From contig OMIN01000093.1 in the NCBI GenBank assembly GCA_900299145.1, positions 1 through 56,399 on the forward strand: a DNA stretch of 56,399 bases. The letters are read 5' to 3'. The first letter of the stretch is position 1. Each line of letters opens with the position of its first letter. Position numbers and translations under genes: made by a program. The notes under the pieces are model-generated. The model was not told the origin of the DNA. It was given only the letters and a program-made list of their open reading frames with translations, and ran no database searches. Positions 34,535-43,525 of this stretch are shown in pieces. This DNA is from Betaproteobacteria bacterium. Its GTDB lineage: Bacteria > Pseudomonadota > Gammaproteobacteria > Burkholderiales > SG8-41.

Positions 34535-35626
34535 TTACCCCATCAGGCCGGTGCAACGGCCCAACAGGGCGTCCTTACCCACGTTTTCCATATTCAATCC
34601 GTCAAGCAACGCATTATGCCGCCGCAAATCGCGCCCCACTGCCGTGGAAATCAGGGTAATTGCCGCCGATGTGTTGGGCGTAGGAACGCCAGCGATTCGC
34701 GCCAGCGCTTCGTAGAACGCCAGGCCATACGGCACGTCTTCGATAATGTAGCGATGCTCCAGCGTCACCGGCCCCGGCGGGCCGGCGTAGCGGGCGTGTA
34801 TTGCGGCGGCCATTTCGGCATAGCCCCCCAGTGGCACGTGATACGACAAATGCGTGTGTTCGTGAATGGAACGCACGGTAAAACCAAAACCCCGCGCAAC
34901 CGCCTGCCGCTCGGCATCGATGGCCTCGCCAATGCGCGCAGCCGCTGGCGTCAGGTGATCAAACAACGGCCAGTTTTCACGTTTCTCAATGCGCGTAAGA
35001 TTCGGCAGCACTTCCGCCGCGTGGGCCACCGGGTTGACGTTGAGCAGTGCGGTGGCGAGGATATTCGGCGCCGCAACGAAGCGGTCGCCAAACAATGCGC
35101 GGCACACCGCCAACGCCCGGTCTCCCGCGCTGGCGGGGATCGCGGCCACCTCGAACGCAGCGCGCAACGTATTGATGTTCACGCCGTCTGGCTTTGCAGG
35201 TCGGGCGGTAGCCAGCGTGGTGCCCCAAGATGCGACCACCGGCCGCGCGCCCGGCTGGCCCGCGCGTTCGTATATCCACAAGGGTGCGAGTGACAGTGCA
35301 CCGCTGACGATCACCATTTGCCCGGCATGCAGATGCGGCACGATCTGCGGCAACACCGTCGGGTACGCGTGGCCCGGCAAGGCGATCAGCACGACGTCGT
35401 AATGGCTTAGCGAGGACGCCTCCGTGACGATACCGATGTCGGCAGCGCCTTGGAGCGCGCCTTCGTAACGCAATCGCCCACGCCCGCCATGCGCGATTTG
35501 GACAAGCGCCCGGGTGCTATTGCCACTGGGCGACCACAGAGAGACAGCTCCACCATGGTGAGCAAGATACGCCGCGGTCGCGCGGCCGACGGGACCAGCG
35601 CCGGCGATGGCGACAGAAAGAGCCAT
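34535..35626 (-). CDS. Octopine/nopaline dehydrogenase-family protein
   Basis: The 363-residue product has an N-terminal Rossmann domain (VAIAGAGPVGRATAAYLA) and a C-terminal helical domain with NVNPVAHAAEVLPN, HEHTHLSYHVPLGG and YIIEDVPYGLAFYEALA, as in opine dehydrogenases. These enzymes form or cleave N-(carboxyalkyl) amino acids using NAD(P). It begins two bases after the stop codon of an upstream Bug gene, which suggests that the Bug protein binds the substrate of this enzyme. The gene pair lies between recX and alaS. Confidence 0.85.
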   Translation of the reverse strand: MALSVAIAGAGPVGRATAAYLAHHGGAVSLWSPSGNSTRALVQIAHGGRGRLRYEGALQGAADIGIVTEASSLSHYDVVLIALPGHAYPTVLPQIVPHLHAGQMVIVSGALSLAPLWIYERAGQPGARPVVASWGTTLATARPAKPDGVNINTLRAAFEVAAIPASAGDRALAVCRALFGDRFVAAPNILATALLNVNPVAHAAEVLPNLTRIEKRENWPLFDHLTPAAARIGEAIDAERQAVARGFGFTVRSIHEHTHLSYHVPLGGYAEMAAAIHARYAGPPGPVTLEHRYIIEDVPYGLAFYEALARIAGVPTPNTSAAITLISTAVGRDLRRHNALLDGLNMENVGKDALLGRCTGLMG

Positions 35627-35628
35627 GA

Positions 35629-36636
35629 TTACTCTACCCGGATACCCGCGGCTTTGACGACTTTGGCCCAGCGCAACACATCGTCACGCACCATGCGCGT
35701 GAAGGGCTCGCCCGGCACGCCCGCGATTTCCGCGCCCAGCGCCGCGAGCCGCGAGCGCACATCCGCCCCTTGCAGCGCCTTGCCGGACTCCGCCGCGATG
35801 CGCGACACCACCGGCGCGGGCGTAGCCGCAGGCATCACCAGACCGTTCCACGACGACACCGTAAGCCCCGCGATGCCCTGCTCAGCGAAGGTCGGCACTT
35901 CCGGCATCGAGGGCGAACGCTTGAGGGAGGTAACGCCGAGTGCCTTGATGCGCCCGGCGGCGATATACGACTGCGCCGACGCCGTGGTGGTAAACATGGA
36001 TTGCACTTGACGGCCCATCAGATCATTAATGGCAGGCGCTGCACCCTTGTAGGGAATATGCGTGAGATCAGCGCCCGTGAGTGACTTGAAAAGTTCCGTC
36101 GTGAGGTGGGTGTAGGTGCCGTTGCCGGTGGACGCGGTGTTTACCTTGCCACGATTGGCCGGCGCCTGCGTATACGCAATGAATTCCTTGGCATTGGCCG
36201 CCTGCAGTTGCGGATGCACGATCAAAATCAGCGGTGTATCGGTGAGGTGCATGACATGCGCGAAATCTTTCACCGGATCGTAACCGGGCCGCGCGTACAA
36301 GGCAGGCGCTATGCCCACCTGCCCGCCCGTGGCCAGTATCATGGTGTAACCATCCGGGTTGGCTCGGGCAGTTTCCTGCATCGCGATCAGCCCGCCGGAG
36401 CCGGGGCGATTGTCGATCACGATGTTCTGCCCCAGCGCCTGCGCCATGGGAGCGCCCAGAATGCGCGCCGCGATATCGATAGATCCGCCCGGCGCAAAAG
36501 GCACCAGCAGGCGTATGGGTTTGGTTGGGTAGACCGCACCCGTCGCCGACGCCAGCCCGGCTGCCTGCGCTTGAGCGTACGAGCTCGCCACCAACATGAA
36601 TAACAACGCCACGCTTCGCTTAAACAATCGCATCAT
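35629..36636 (-). CDS. Bug/TctC-family solute-binding protein
   Basis: The 335-residue product has a signal peptide ending YAQAQA, then YPTKPIRLLVPFAPGGSID, IDNRPGSGG, PDGYTMILA and HIPYKGAAP. Its ATG overlaps the recX stop codon (ATGA), and its own stop is two bases from the opine-dehydrogenase-like gene, so recX, this gene and the dehydrogenase are likely read as one transcript. This links a nutrient-binding protein to the SOS-regulated recA-recX unit. Confidence 0.93.
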   Translation of the reverse strand: MMRLFKRSVALLFMLVASSYAQAQAAGLASATGAVYPTKPIRLLVPFAPGGSIDIAARILGAPMAQALGQNIVIDNRPGSGGLIAMQETARANPDGYTMILATGGQVGIAPALYARPGYDPVKDFAHVMHLTDTPLILIVHPQLQAANAKEFIAYTQAPANRGKVNTASTGNGTYTHLTTELFKSLTGADLTHIPYKGAAPAINDLMGRQVQSMFTTTASAQSYIAAGRIKALGVTSLKRSPSMPEVPTFAEQGIAGLTVSSWNGLVMPAATPAPVVSRIAAESGKALQGADVRSRLAALGAEIAGVPGEPFTRMVRDDVLRWAKVVKAAGIRVE

Positions 36637-37319
36637 TCCTCGACAAAGTCAGTCCCGGCGCCGCTGTGCTTGATCACGCGCAACGCCAACCCGAGACTAT
36701 ACCCCCGCGATTGCAAAAAGCGTACCTGCCGCGCCTTGTCTTTTTGCTCAACAGGCGCCTTGCGGAATTTACGCTGACACAGCGCCAACGCAGCTTCGAA
36801 TTCCGCGCCGGCGGCGGCTTCCGGATCCGCCTGCGGATCGGTCAGATTTTGTGCCAGGGCTGCCTCCGCGACATCGGCATCGACACCCGCACATTTGAGT
36901 TCCTGCGCTATCGAGCGGCGGGCATATTGGCCGCTGCGCTTGCGAACCACAGCCTCGGCGTAGCGCGCATCGGAAAGCCAGCCGCGCTCGGCCAGATCAT
37001 CCAGCAGGGTGTCGAGTATGGCGAGCGCATCGGATTCGTCGATGACGGCGTTCGCTGGCACGCCCCCATCCGCGTCCGCGTCGGGGCTTGTCCCGGTCCG
37101 CGCGCCGGTGTGCGCAACCGCCTGCGCATAAGGCCGCAGCCGCGATGCCAGTTCCTGCCGCGAGAACTCGCGTCGCGACAACAGGCGCAGTGCGCGAGCC
37201 CTTAACGACTGCTGCGGTGGCGATTTTTTTTCAACGCGTGCCGGGCGCGATCCAGGATACTCCCCGGAAAAACCCTCGCTGCGGCTATTCGTCCGCGTCT
37301 TCGGCTTCTTCGGTCGCAC
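36633..37319 (-). CDS. recX: Regulatory protein RecX
   Basis: RecX restrains RecA filament growth. The 228-residue product has a basic N-terminal extension, then [44 protein letters not shown], and the C-terminal [24 protein letters not shown] and [13 protein letters not shown] helices typical of the family. It starts with GTG inside the end of recA (35-base overlap) with GGAA six bases upstream. It is longer than the E. coli protein (166 residues), partly by Ala/Asp/Gly-rich linkers. Confidence 0.92.
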   Translation of the reverse strand: MRPKKPKTRTNSRSEGFSGEYPGSRPARVEKKSPPQQSLRARALRLLSRREFSRQELASRLRPYAQAVAHTGARTGTSPDADADGGVPANAVIDESDALAILDTLLDDLAERGWLSDARYAEAVVRKRSGQYARRSIAQELKCAGVDADVAEAALAQNLTDPQADPEAAAGAEFEAALALCQRKFRKAPVEQKDKARQVRFLQSRGYSLGLALRVIKHSGAGTDFVEE

Positions 37320-38328
37320 TGACGGTTCCGCCGCTGCTGTTCACCCCCAACGCGGCGCGTATCTTGCCTTCGATCTCCTCGGCCATTTCGGGATGCTCGC
37401 GCAGGTATTCGCGCGTGTTGTCCTTGCCCTGGCCAATGCGATCCTTGCCGTAGCTGTACCACGCACCGGATTTATCGACAATTTTGTGCGCGACGCCCAG
37501 CTCGATAATTTCGCCCTCGCGCGAAATACCTTCGCCGTAAAGAATGTCGAATTCGGCCTGACGGAACGGCGGCGACACTTTATTTTTAACCACTTTGGCG
37601 CGGGTTTCGGAGCCGATGACTTCCTCGCCCTTCTTGATCGCGCCAATCCGGCGAATATCGATGCGCACCGAGGCGTAGAACTTCAGCGCATTGCCGCCCG
37701 TGGTGGTCTCCGGGTTGCCGAACATGACGCCGATTTTCATGCGAATCTGGTTGATGAAAATCACCAGTGTGTTGGAGCGCTTGATGTTGGCGGTGAGTTT
37801 GCGCAGTGCTTGTGACATCAGCCGCGCCTGCAAGCCCATTTGCGGCTCGCCCATTTCGCCTTCAATTTCTGCGCGCGGCACGAGCGCTGCCACCGAATCA
37901 ACCACCACCACATCCACCGAGCCGGAACGCACCAGCATGTCGGCGATTTCCAACGCCTGTTCGCCGTTGTCCGGCTGTGAAATCAGCAGGTCTTCAACGT
38001 TCACACCGAGCTTTGCGGCGTATTGCGGGTCGAGCGCGTGTTCGGCATCGATAAACGCCGCCGTGCCGCCCAACTTTTGCATTTCCGCTATCACGGAGAG
38101 CGTCAGCGTGGTTTTGCCCGACGACTCCGGCCCGTAGATTTCAACCACCCGCCCGCGCGGCAGCCCGCCGATGCCGAGCGCGATATCCAGCCCCAGCGAG
38201 CCGGTGGACACCACCTGAATGTCTTTGGCAATGTCCGATTCGCCCAGGCGCATGATCGAACCCTTGCCGAACTGCTTTTCGATTTGCGACAGCGCGGCAG
38301 ACAGCGCCTTGGTCTTGTTTTCATCCAT
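37285..38328 (-). CDS. recA: Recombinase RecA
   Basis: RecA drives strand exchange and activates LexA self-cleavage. The 347-residue product has [15 protein letters not shown], the Walker A motif [26 protein letters not shown] (Walker B region), [20 protein letters not shown] (loop L2) and an acidic tail. The ATG at 38328 is chosen because MDENKTKAL is the canonical beginning and AAGGAA lies seven bases upstream. A second ATG at 38376, with GGAG upstream, would add 16 residues and cannot be excluded. A LexA-like box lies about 100 bases before the start. Confidence 0.97.
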   Translation of the reverse strand: MDENKTKALSAALSQIEKQFGKGSIMRLGESDIAKDIQVVSTGSLGLDIALGIGGLPRGRVVEIYGPESSGKTTLTLSVIAEMQKLGGTAAFIDAEHALDPQYAAKLGVNVEDLLISQPDNGEQALEIADMLVRSGSVDVVVVDSVAALVPRAEIEGEMGEPQMGLQARLMSQALRKLTANIKRSNTLVIFINQIRMKIGVMFGNPETTTGGNALKFYASVRIDIRRIGAIKKGEEVIGSETRAKVVKNKVSPPFRQAEFDILYGEGISREGEIIELGVAHKIVDKSGAWYSYGKDRIGQGKDNTREYLREHPEMAEEIEGKIRAALGVNSSGGTVSATEEAEDADE

Positions 38329-38417
38329 CTTGTCGTTCCTTGATTGCGAAAGAGCGGGGTGCGTATTTTGATCCATGGTTGCGTCTCCGGTGGCTGAAGT
38401 AAGTCCTCAATGGACGC

Positions 38418-38423
38418 ATTATG
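38418..38423 (-). promoter_or_regulatory. Possible -10 element of recA
   Basis: On the minus strand CATAAT lies just downstream of the LexA-like box, so RNA polymerase and LexA would compete. No good -35 hexamer is visible. Confidence 0.45.
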
Positions 38424-38431
38424 GCAGATAA

Positions 38432-38447
38432 CTGTATAAAAATATAG
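38432..38447 (-). promoter_or_regulatory. LexA-binding site (SOS box) of recA
   Basis: The plus strand reads CTGTATAAAAATATAG, which has the CTGT-N8-ACAG layout with one mismatch (ATAG for ACAG). It lies upstream of recA at a distance fitting an SOS promoter. LexA itself is not encoded in the window. Confidence 0.8.
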
Positions 38448-38473
38448 TTATTTGTAGTCCGCACAGCCTCTTG

Positions 38474-38502
38474 AAATATTATTGTTTAAAAACAGATACT
38501 TA
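38474..38502 (-). repeat. AT-rich boundary motif, exact 14-base copy
   Basis: The minus strand reads TAAGTATCTGTTTT, then TAAACAATAATATTT. It lies between the recA promoter and the end of the vWA gene. Confidence 0.85.
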
Positions 38503-38565
38503 CATTAATTCGATAGAACCAGCCAAGCCGCCGTCCCGCCATGGAACGCCAGCACCGTCTATCCT

Positions 38566-39747
38566 CTACTGCTTCTTACTCAAAAACCGCATCCCCCGAT
38601 CCAGCCCTTCCAGCGTCAGCGGGAACATGCGGTTTTGCATGATCTGGCGGGTGATGCGGATGGATTCGTGGTAATCCCACAGGGTTTCGTTTTGCGGGTT
38701 GATCCAGATGGTATTGGGGTAAACATCCAGCACGCGTTGCAGCCACACCGCGCCCGGCTCCTCGTTGGTGTGTTCGACGCTGCCGCCGGGGTAGGTGATT
38801 TCATACGGGCTCATGGTGGCGTCGCCGACGAAAATCACTTTGTAGTCGTGGGCAAAGGTGCGCAGGATATCGTGCGTGAAAATTCGCTCGTTGTGGCGGC
38901 GGCGGTTGTCTTTCCACACGCGCTCGTATAAAAAATTGTGGAAGTAATAGTACGCCATGTGCTTGAACTCGGTGCGCGTCGCTGTGAATAGCTGCTCGCA
39001 CACCTTGATGTGGTCGTCCATCGAGCCGCCGACATCAAAAAACAGCAGCACTTTCACCGCGTTGTGGCGCTCCGGCACCATTTTTAAATCCAGCCAGCCG
39101 GCGTTCTTGGCGGTAGAACGTATCGTGTCTTCCATGTCCAGCTCGTCGGGCGAGCCGGTGCGAGCGAATTTGCGCAATTTGCGCAGCGCCACCTTGACGT
39201 TGCGCACGCCGAGTTCGACTTTGTCATCGTAGTTCTTGTATTCGCGCCGGTCCCACACTTTGACCGCCTTGCGGTTGCGCGATTCATTCTGCCCGATACG
39301 GACACCTTCCGGGTTGTAACCATAGGCGCCAAAAGGCGAAGTGCCCGCCGTGCCGATCCACTTGTTGCCGCCCTGGTGCCGGCCTTTTTGTTCTTCGAGA
39401 CGCTTTTTCAGCGTCTCCATCAGCTTTTCCCAGCCGCCCAGCGATTCGATGAGCTTTTTTTCCTCTTCGGTGAGATGGCGCTCGGCCAGCAGCTTCAGCC
39501 ACTCTTCGGGGATTTTGGTTTCGATGTCTTCAACATCGATGATGCCCTTGAAGTACGCCGAAAACACGCGGTCGTAGCGGTCGAAGTACTTTTCGTCCTT
39601 CACCATGCAGGTGCGCGCGAGGTGATAGAAGTCTTCGACGCTGCCGAAAATCACGTGTTTTTGAAAGGCTTCCATCAAAACCAGGAATTCCTTGATGGAA
39701 ACCGGCACGCCGCCTTCTTTGAGTTTCAGGAAGAATTCTGTAAGCAT
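38566..39747 (-). CDS. CoxE-like vWA-domain protein
   Basis: The 393-residue product has a helical N-terminal half and a C-terminal von Willebrand A domain with the metal-site motif FFDVGGSMDDH near residue 240. Such proteins work with MoxR-type AAA+ ATPases to activate or load cofactors into enzymes; in carboxydotrophs CoxE acts with CoxD on Mo-Cu CO dehydrogenase. A MoxR-like gene lies 1 kb upstream on the same strand. The start codon sits inside a copy of the AT-rich motif and no Shine-Dalgarno sequence is visible. Confidence 0.88.
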   Translation of the reverse strand: MLTEFFLKLKEGGVPVSIKEFLVLMEAFQKHVIFGSVEDFYHLARTCMVKDEKYFDRYDRVFSAYFKGIIDVEDIETKIPEEWLKLLAERHLTEEEKKLIESLGGWEKLMETLKKRLEEQKGRHQGGNKWIGTAGTSPFGAYGYNPEGVRIGQNESRNRKAVKVWDRREYKNYDDKVELGVRNVKVALRKLRKFARTGSPDELDMEDTIRSTAKNAGWLDLKMVPERHNAVKVLLFFDVGGSMDDHIKVCEQLFTATRTEFKHMAYYYFHNFLYERVWKDNRRRHNERIFTHDILRTFAHDYKVIFVGDATMSPYEITYPGGSVEHTNEEPGAVWLQRVLDVYPNTIWINPQNETLWDYHESIRITRQIMQNRMFPLTLEGLDRGMRFLSKKQ

Positions 39748-39770
39748 TTGATTTAATTAATATTTTTCAG
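39741..39770 (+). repeat. AT-rich boundary motif, near-consensus copy
   Basis: Reads TAAGCATTTGATTT, two mismatches from consensus, then AATTAATATTTTTC. It contains the start codon of the vWA gene, read on the other strand. Confidence 0.65.
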
Positions 39771-39918
39771 AAACATCCCCTTACAATTTGTAACGGCTTT
39801 GTTCAGGGGTGACGCGTTAATATGCTTGTGCGCGATACAACGAAACCAGCGAAGCCCTCAAAACATTGCTCGCGCCCGATTGAACCGATAGCAGGCATCA
39901 GTTTAAAGGAGAACCATC

Positions 39919-40230
39919 ATGCGTAAATTCATTTCCTCAATTTTGGCTGGTGTGGCCCTGTTCGGTGGCCTTGGAACCCTAAGTGCCGCCAACGCTGGCG
40001 TAACTGTCAGCATTGGTTTGCCGTTGCCGGTGATTGTTGCCCCTGCACCAGCCCCGGTCTACTACCCCGCGCCCGTCTACTACCCGCCGCCCGTGGTTTA
40101 TGCGCCCGCGCCGCGCGTCGTCTACGCACCGGCACCGGTTTACTACGCGCCACCGGTGGTCTATGCACGGCCCGTGTATCGTCACCACGGCCACGGCTAC
40201 GCGCACGGTCATTACAAACACTGGCGCTAA
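39919..40230 (+). CDS. Small exported Pro/Tyr/Val-rich protein
   Basis: The 103-residue product has a clear signal peptide (MRKFISSILAGVALFGGLGT, cleavage near ANA-G). It is followed by about six repeats of an APVYYPPPVVY type and a basic His/Tyr-rich tail (RHHGHGYAHGHYKHWR). Such proteins are common in Burkholderiales envelopes; function unknown, and metal binding by the His tail is possible. A strong AAAGGAGAA site precedes the ATG. The 3' end overlaps the convergent glycosylase gene by four bases. Confidence 0.85.
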   Translation: MRKFISSILAGVALFGGLGTLSAANAGVTVSIGLPLPVIVAPAPAPVYYPAPVYYPPPVVYAPAPRVVYAPAPVYYAPPVVYARPVYRHHGHGYAHGHYKHWR

Positions 40231-40727
40231 ATCGTTTCCTCCGTTCGCACCACCGCTGCCGTTATCCCCCGCCACTCCTTGAGTTTCGCCTCGAACTTCA
40301 AGGTATACGCGGGGCTTGATGACGGCAGCACCAGCGTTTCATATCCCGCCTCCGCAAACACCGGCGCAAACCGCCCGGCGGTTTTCCCGTTAAAACACAC
40401 GCGCCGCAACGCCTTTGCCACGCGCGTGACCTTGCGAAAATCGTTGTTCACCGCGTTGCGGATATTGCTGTCCAACGCACCGGCGCGCTCGCACTGGTGC
40501 AACACATCCCACAGGCCGATACCGTTTTTCAGCAACACCGGCAAGCGCTTCGCATAATCCATTTCATACAGCGGTTCATCCAGCAGCGCGCCCATCAGCT
40601 TCCAGAAATGATTCTGCGGGTGCCCGTAATACTGCTTTTTCGCCAACGACGCAGGGCTGGGGAAACTGCCCAAAATCAACACCCTGCACTGCGCGTCGAT
40701 AACGGGCGGAAAACCTTTTCTGCGCAC
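40227..40727 (-). CDS. DNA-deoxyinosine glycosylase-type UDG-superfamily protein
   Basis: The 166-residue product shows the hallmarks of the HDG-type branch of uracil-DNA glycosylases: LILGSFPSPASLAKKQYYGH with PQNHFW, and LPSSSPAYT near the C-terminus. Members remove deaminated purines such as hypoxanthine from DNA. The GTG at 40727 is used, 12 bases after the MoxR stop codon, so the gene is co-transcribed with the ATPase. Confidence 0.88.
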   Translation of the reverse strand: MRRKGFPPVIDAQCRVLILGSFPSPASLAKKQYYGHPQNHFWKLMGALLDEPLYEMDYAKRLPVLLKNGIGLWDVLHQCERAGALDSNIRNAVNNDFRKVTRVAKALRRVCFNGKTAGRFAPVFAEAGYETLVLPSSSPAYTLKFEAKLKEWRGITAAVVRTEETI

Positions 40728-40739
40728 CGCCGTGCAAAC

Positions 40740-41579
40740 TTATTTTTTGCGCGACATGAACACCAGCCGCTCGAACAAATGCACGTCCTGCTCGTTCTTG
40801 AGCAGCGCGCCGTGCAGTGGCGGAATGATCTTGTGCTGATCCTGGCTGTGCAGCGCTTCGGGCGAAATGTCTTCAGCAACCAGCAGCTTCAGCCAATCGA
40901 GCAGTTCCGACGTGGACGGCTTTTTCTTCAGCCCCGGCACTTCGCGGATTTCGAAAAACGCATTCAGCGCCTGATTGAGCAGAATCTTTTTGATGTCCGG
41001 AAAATGCACGTTGACGATCTGCGTCATCGTGTCGCGGTCGGGGAAGCGGATGTAGTGGAAAAAGCAGCGCCGCAGGAAGGCATCCGGCAATTCTTTTTCG
41101 TTGTTGCTGGTGATAATCACCAGCGGGCGCGACGCGGCCTTGATAAGCTTCTGCGTCTCGTAAACATAAAACTCCATGCGGTCGAGTTCGCGCAGCAAGT
41201 CGTTCGGAAACTCGATGTCAGCCTTGTCGACCTCGTCAATCAGCAGCACCGATTGCTGCTGCGATTCAAACGCCTTCCACAGCATGCCCTGCACGATGTA
41301 GTTGGAAATGTCCTTGACCTTTTCATCGCCCAACTGCGAATCGCGCAGGCGTGACACCGCGTCGTATTCATACAGCCCGTGCTGAGCCTTGGTGGTGGAT
41401 TTAATGTGCCACTCGTAGAGCGGGCGCTTTAACGCCTTCGCCACCTCCAGCGCCAGCATGGTTTTGCCGGTGCCGGGCTCGCCCTTGATCAGGAGCGGGC
41501 GCTCCAGCGTGATCGCCGCGTTCACCGCTAGCATCAGATCGTTGGTTGCTACGTAATTGTCGGTGCCTTCAAAACGCAT
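40740..41579 (-). CDS. MoxR-family (CoxD-like) AAA+ ATPase
   Basis: The 279-residue product has Walker A GEPGTGKT near residue 38, Walker B VLLIDEVDKAD near 110, sensor 1 ITSNNEKELP near 155, and an Arg-rich segment DAFLRRCFF. MoxR ATPases act as chaperones for cofactor insertion with a vWA partner, here the CoxE-like protein. AAGGAA lies upstream of the ATG. The MocA-like gene is 42 bases upstream on the same strand. Confidence 0.93.
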   Translation of the reverse strand: MRFEGTDNYVATNDLMLAVNAAITLERPLLIKGEPGTGKTMLALEVAKALKRPLYEWHIKSTTKAQHGLYEYDAVSRLRDSQLGDEKVKDISNYIVQGMLWKAFESQQQSVLLIDEVDKADIEFPNDLLRELDRMEFYVYETQKLIKAASRPLVIITSNNEKELPDAFLRRCFFHYIRFPDRDTMTQIVNVHFPDIKKILLNQALNAFFEIREVPGLKKKPSTSELLDWLKLLVAEDISPEALHSQDQHKIIPPLHGALLKNEQDVHLFERLVFMSRKK

Positions 41580-41621
41580 GTTGGGTTCCTTGATATAAAA
41601 ACCTTCAGTCGTGTCGCGCCA

Positions 41622-42224
41622 TTATACCGGTGGCACGTCCTCGCGCCGGTCGATATCGAAAATCACGCCTGGATCGTCCGTCGCCAGCAGCCGCATATCC
41701 GCATGGTGGCGCTTGATGACTGACCGCGCGCCTTCGTCGCCGCCACAAGCCAGCAGTTCATCACGTAGCGCCGCGCCGAAACCCACCGGGTGACCGCGCT
41801 CGGCTTTGTATGCAGGCGCCACAAGCGTCGCGCCCGCGCGCACGGCATTGGCTACCTGCACAATGGTTTCCGGCCGTATGCGCGGCATATCCGCGAGCGC
41901 CACCACCCAACCCGGCGCATCGCGTGTTTGCCCGATCACATGCGCGAGACTCACCCCCATGCCATCGGCGGCATTTTTGCATACGGTCACGGCCACACCT
42001 TCGGCTTCCAGCAAGCGCGTGAGTTCTTCGCTGCCGGGCCGCACCACAGCTGTGACGCGTAACCCTGCTGAAAGCATGTTGCGCGCCGAATGCACGCCAA
42101 TGGCCACGCCATCCAGTTTGTGAAGCAGCTTGGCGCCAACCTGCGCACCGAAGCGCGACCCCGCGCCAGCGGCAAGGAGGATGCCGGTCATTTGGGTATT
42201 ACTTTGGGAATGCTCGTTTGCCAT
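41622..42224 (-). CDS. MocA-like molybdenum cofactor nucleotidyltransferase
   Basis: The 200-residue product is a small nucleotidyltransferase with GILLAAGAGSRFG near residue 14, a KLL segment, VVALADMPRIRP (the metal-binding Asp region) and APAYKAERGHPVGF. These mark the MobA/MocA group, which attaches CMP or GMP to molybdopterin for Mo hydroxylases. It heads a unit with MoxR and a glycosylase. No Mo hydroxylase subunit genes lie in the window. Confidence 0.85.
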   Translation of the reverse strand: MANEHSQSNTQMTGILLAAGAGSRFGAQVGAKLLHKLDGVAIGVHSARNMLSAGLRVTAVVRPGSEELTRLLEAEGVAVTVCKNAADGMGVSLAHVIGQTRDAPGWVVALADMPRIRPETIVQVANAVRAGATLVAPAYKAERGHPVGFGAALRDELLACGGDEGARSVIKRHHADMRLLATDDPGVIFDIDRREDVPPV

Positions 42225-42320
42225 GACGCTTTAATGAAGAATGACATGCTGCGACTTACCGCGACTGTCATGCCCGCGCAGTGGGGCAAGCAGGCAAGCC
42301 GCGAAGCGGCTGCTCGCAAA

Positions 42321-42384
42321 GCGGGAATCCATAACACACGTGCCATTGGGCACAACGCATGGATTCCCGCCTACGCGGGAATGA
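42321..42384. repeat. Pair of dRS3-like repeats forming a long hairpin
   Basis: GCGGGAATCCAT at 42321-42332 and ATGGATTCCCGC at 42359-42370 are perfect inverted copies, followed by GCGGGAATGACA. Between them GTGCC and GGCAC pair again. The array lies in the 287-base gap between the MocA-like gene and a Bug gene, where I see nothing else. Confidence 0.75.
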
Positions 42385-42511
42385 CAACGGTTGGTTTCCG
42401 ATACCTTGCGATAGCTATTCGCCTTCTACAGCTAACAGCCGCAACCGATTATACGCACCACATGCGTTAAACTAGCGTAGCCCGCTTCCGCACCGCGCCT
42501 ACTGAAGCAAC

Positions 42512-43516
42512 ATGAAAATTAATCCAATAAAACAAATACTTACGATTTCCCTGCTCATGAGCGTCGCGGGCACGTTACCTTCGCACGCGCAAACCAGCGA
42601 CTCCGCGGCAAACAGCTACCCCTCCCGCCCCATCCGCCTCATCGTCCCCTTCTCCCCCGGCTCCAGCACCAACGACATCCTGGGCCGCGGCATCGCGATG
42701 CGCCTCACCACGGTGCTCGGCCAACAAGTCGTCGTCGACAACCGCGCGGGCGCGGGCGGTACTTCGGGCAGCGAAATAGTCGCCAAGGCGCAGCCGGACG
42801 GCTACACGCTGCTCGTCGCGATCGCCGGGCCACTCACGGTTGCCCCCGCTGTCTACAAACAGATCGGCTACGACGCCACGCGTGATTTTGCCGCGGTGGC
42901 GCGCATCGCGACAATCCCGTATGTGATGGTGGTCACCAACAGCCTGCCCGCGAACAACGTGAAGGAATTGATCGCGCTGGCCAAGGCCAAGCCGCGCGGC
43001 ATCAATTTCGCCTCGTCGGGCGTGGGCAGTTCGCCGCATTTGTGCGGCGAACTGTTCAACACCGCCGCCGGCGTGGATATGGTGCATGTGCCGTATAAAG
43101 GTGCGGGCGTGGCCACCACGGATATTCTGTCCGGCCAGATTCAGATGTTCTGCTCCGGCCTTACCGCGCTCAACGCGCTGATCAAGGCTGGACGCATGCG
43201 GCCCATCGGCATGGCAACGTTGAAGCGTTCTTCTCTGATGCCGGACATTCCCACCATCAACGAGCAGGGACTGAAGGATTTTGAAGTGACCTCGTGGACG
43301 GGCATTGTCGCGCCCGCCAAAACACCGCGCGCCATTGTGCAAAAACTCTACGACGCCCTCGCGCGCATCACGCAAACGGACGACATGAAACAGTTCGTGC
43401 AGCAGCAGGGCGCGGACATGGCGCTGCTCGGCCCGGAGGCTTTCGCGGCGGAAATCAAAAACGACATCGCCAAATGGGGCAAGCTGGTGAAGGCCGCAAA
43501 AATCGCCCCGGAATAG
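42512..43516 (+). CDS. Bug/TctC-family solute-binding protein
   Basis: The 334-residue product starts MKINPIKQILTISLLMSVAG; codons 2-11 of this signal peptide are supplied by the AT-rich motif. The mature part has YPSRPIRLIVPFSPGSSTND, VDNRAGAGG, PDGYTLLVA and HVPYKGAG. It closely resembles the Bug protein at 55.1 kb (shared PGSSTNDILGR and PHLC). The DUF1499 gene follows within ten bases. Confidence 0.94.
   Translation: MKINPIKQILTISLLMSVAGTLPSHAQTSDSAANSYPSRPIRLIVPFSPGSSTNDILGRGIAMRLTTVLGQQVVVDNRAGAGGTSGSEIVAKAQPDGYTLLVAIAGPLTVAPAVYKQIGYDATRDFAAVARIATIPYVMVVTNSLPANNVKELIALAKAKPRGINFASSGVGSSPHLCGELFNTAAGVDMVHVPYKGAGVATTDILSGQIQMFCSGLTALNALIKAGRMRPIGMATLKRSSLMPDIPTINEQGLKDFEVTSWTGIVAPAKTPRAIVQKLYDALARITQTDDMKQFVQQQGADMALLGPEAFAAEIKNDIAKWGKLVKAAKIAPE
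42515..42542 (-). repeat. AT-rich boundary motif, exact 14-base copy
   Basis: The minus strand reads TAAGTATTTGTTTT, then ATTGGATTAATTTT. It lies inside the first eleven codons of the Bug gene. Confidence 0.85.
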
Positions 43517-43525
43517 GTGTTGACC

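Noticed and set aside
42321-42384. Possible CRISPR array
   Set aside because: Only two inverted copies with unequal spacing; they belong to the dRS3-like dispersed repeats.
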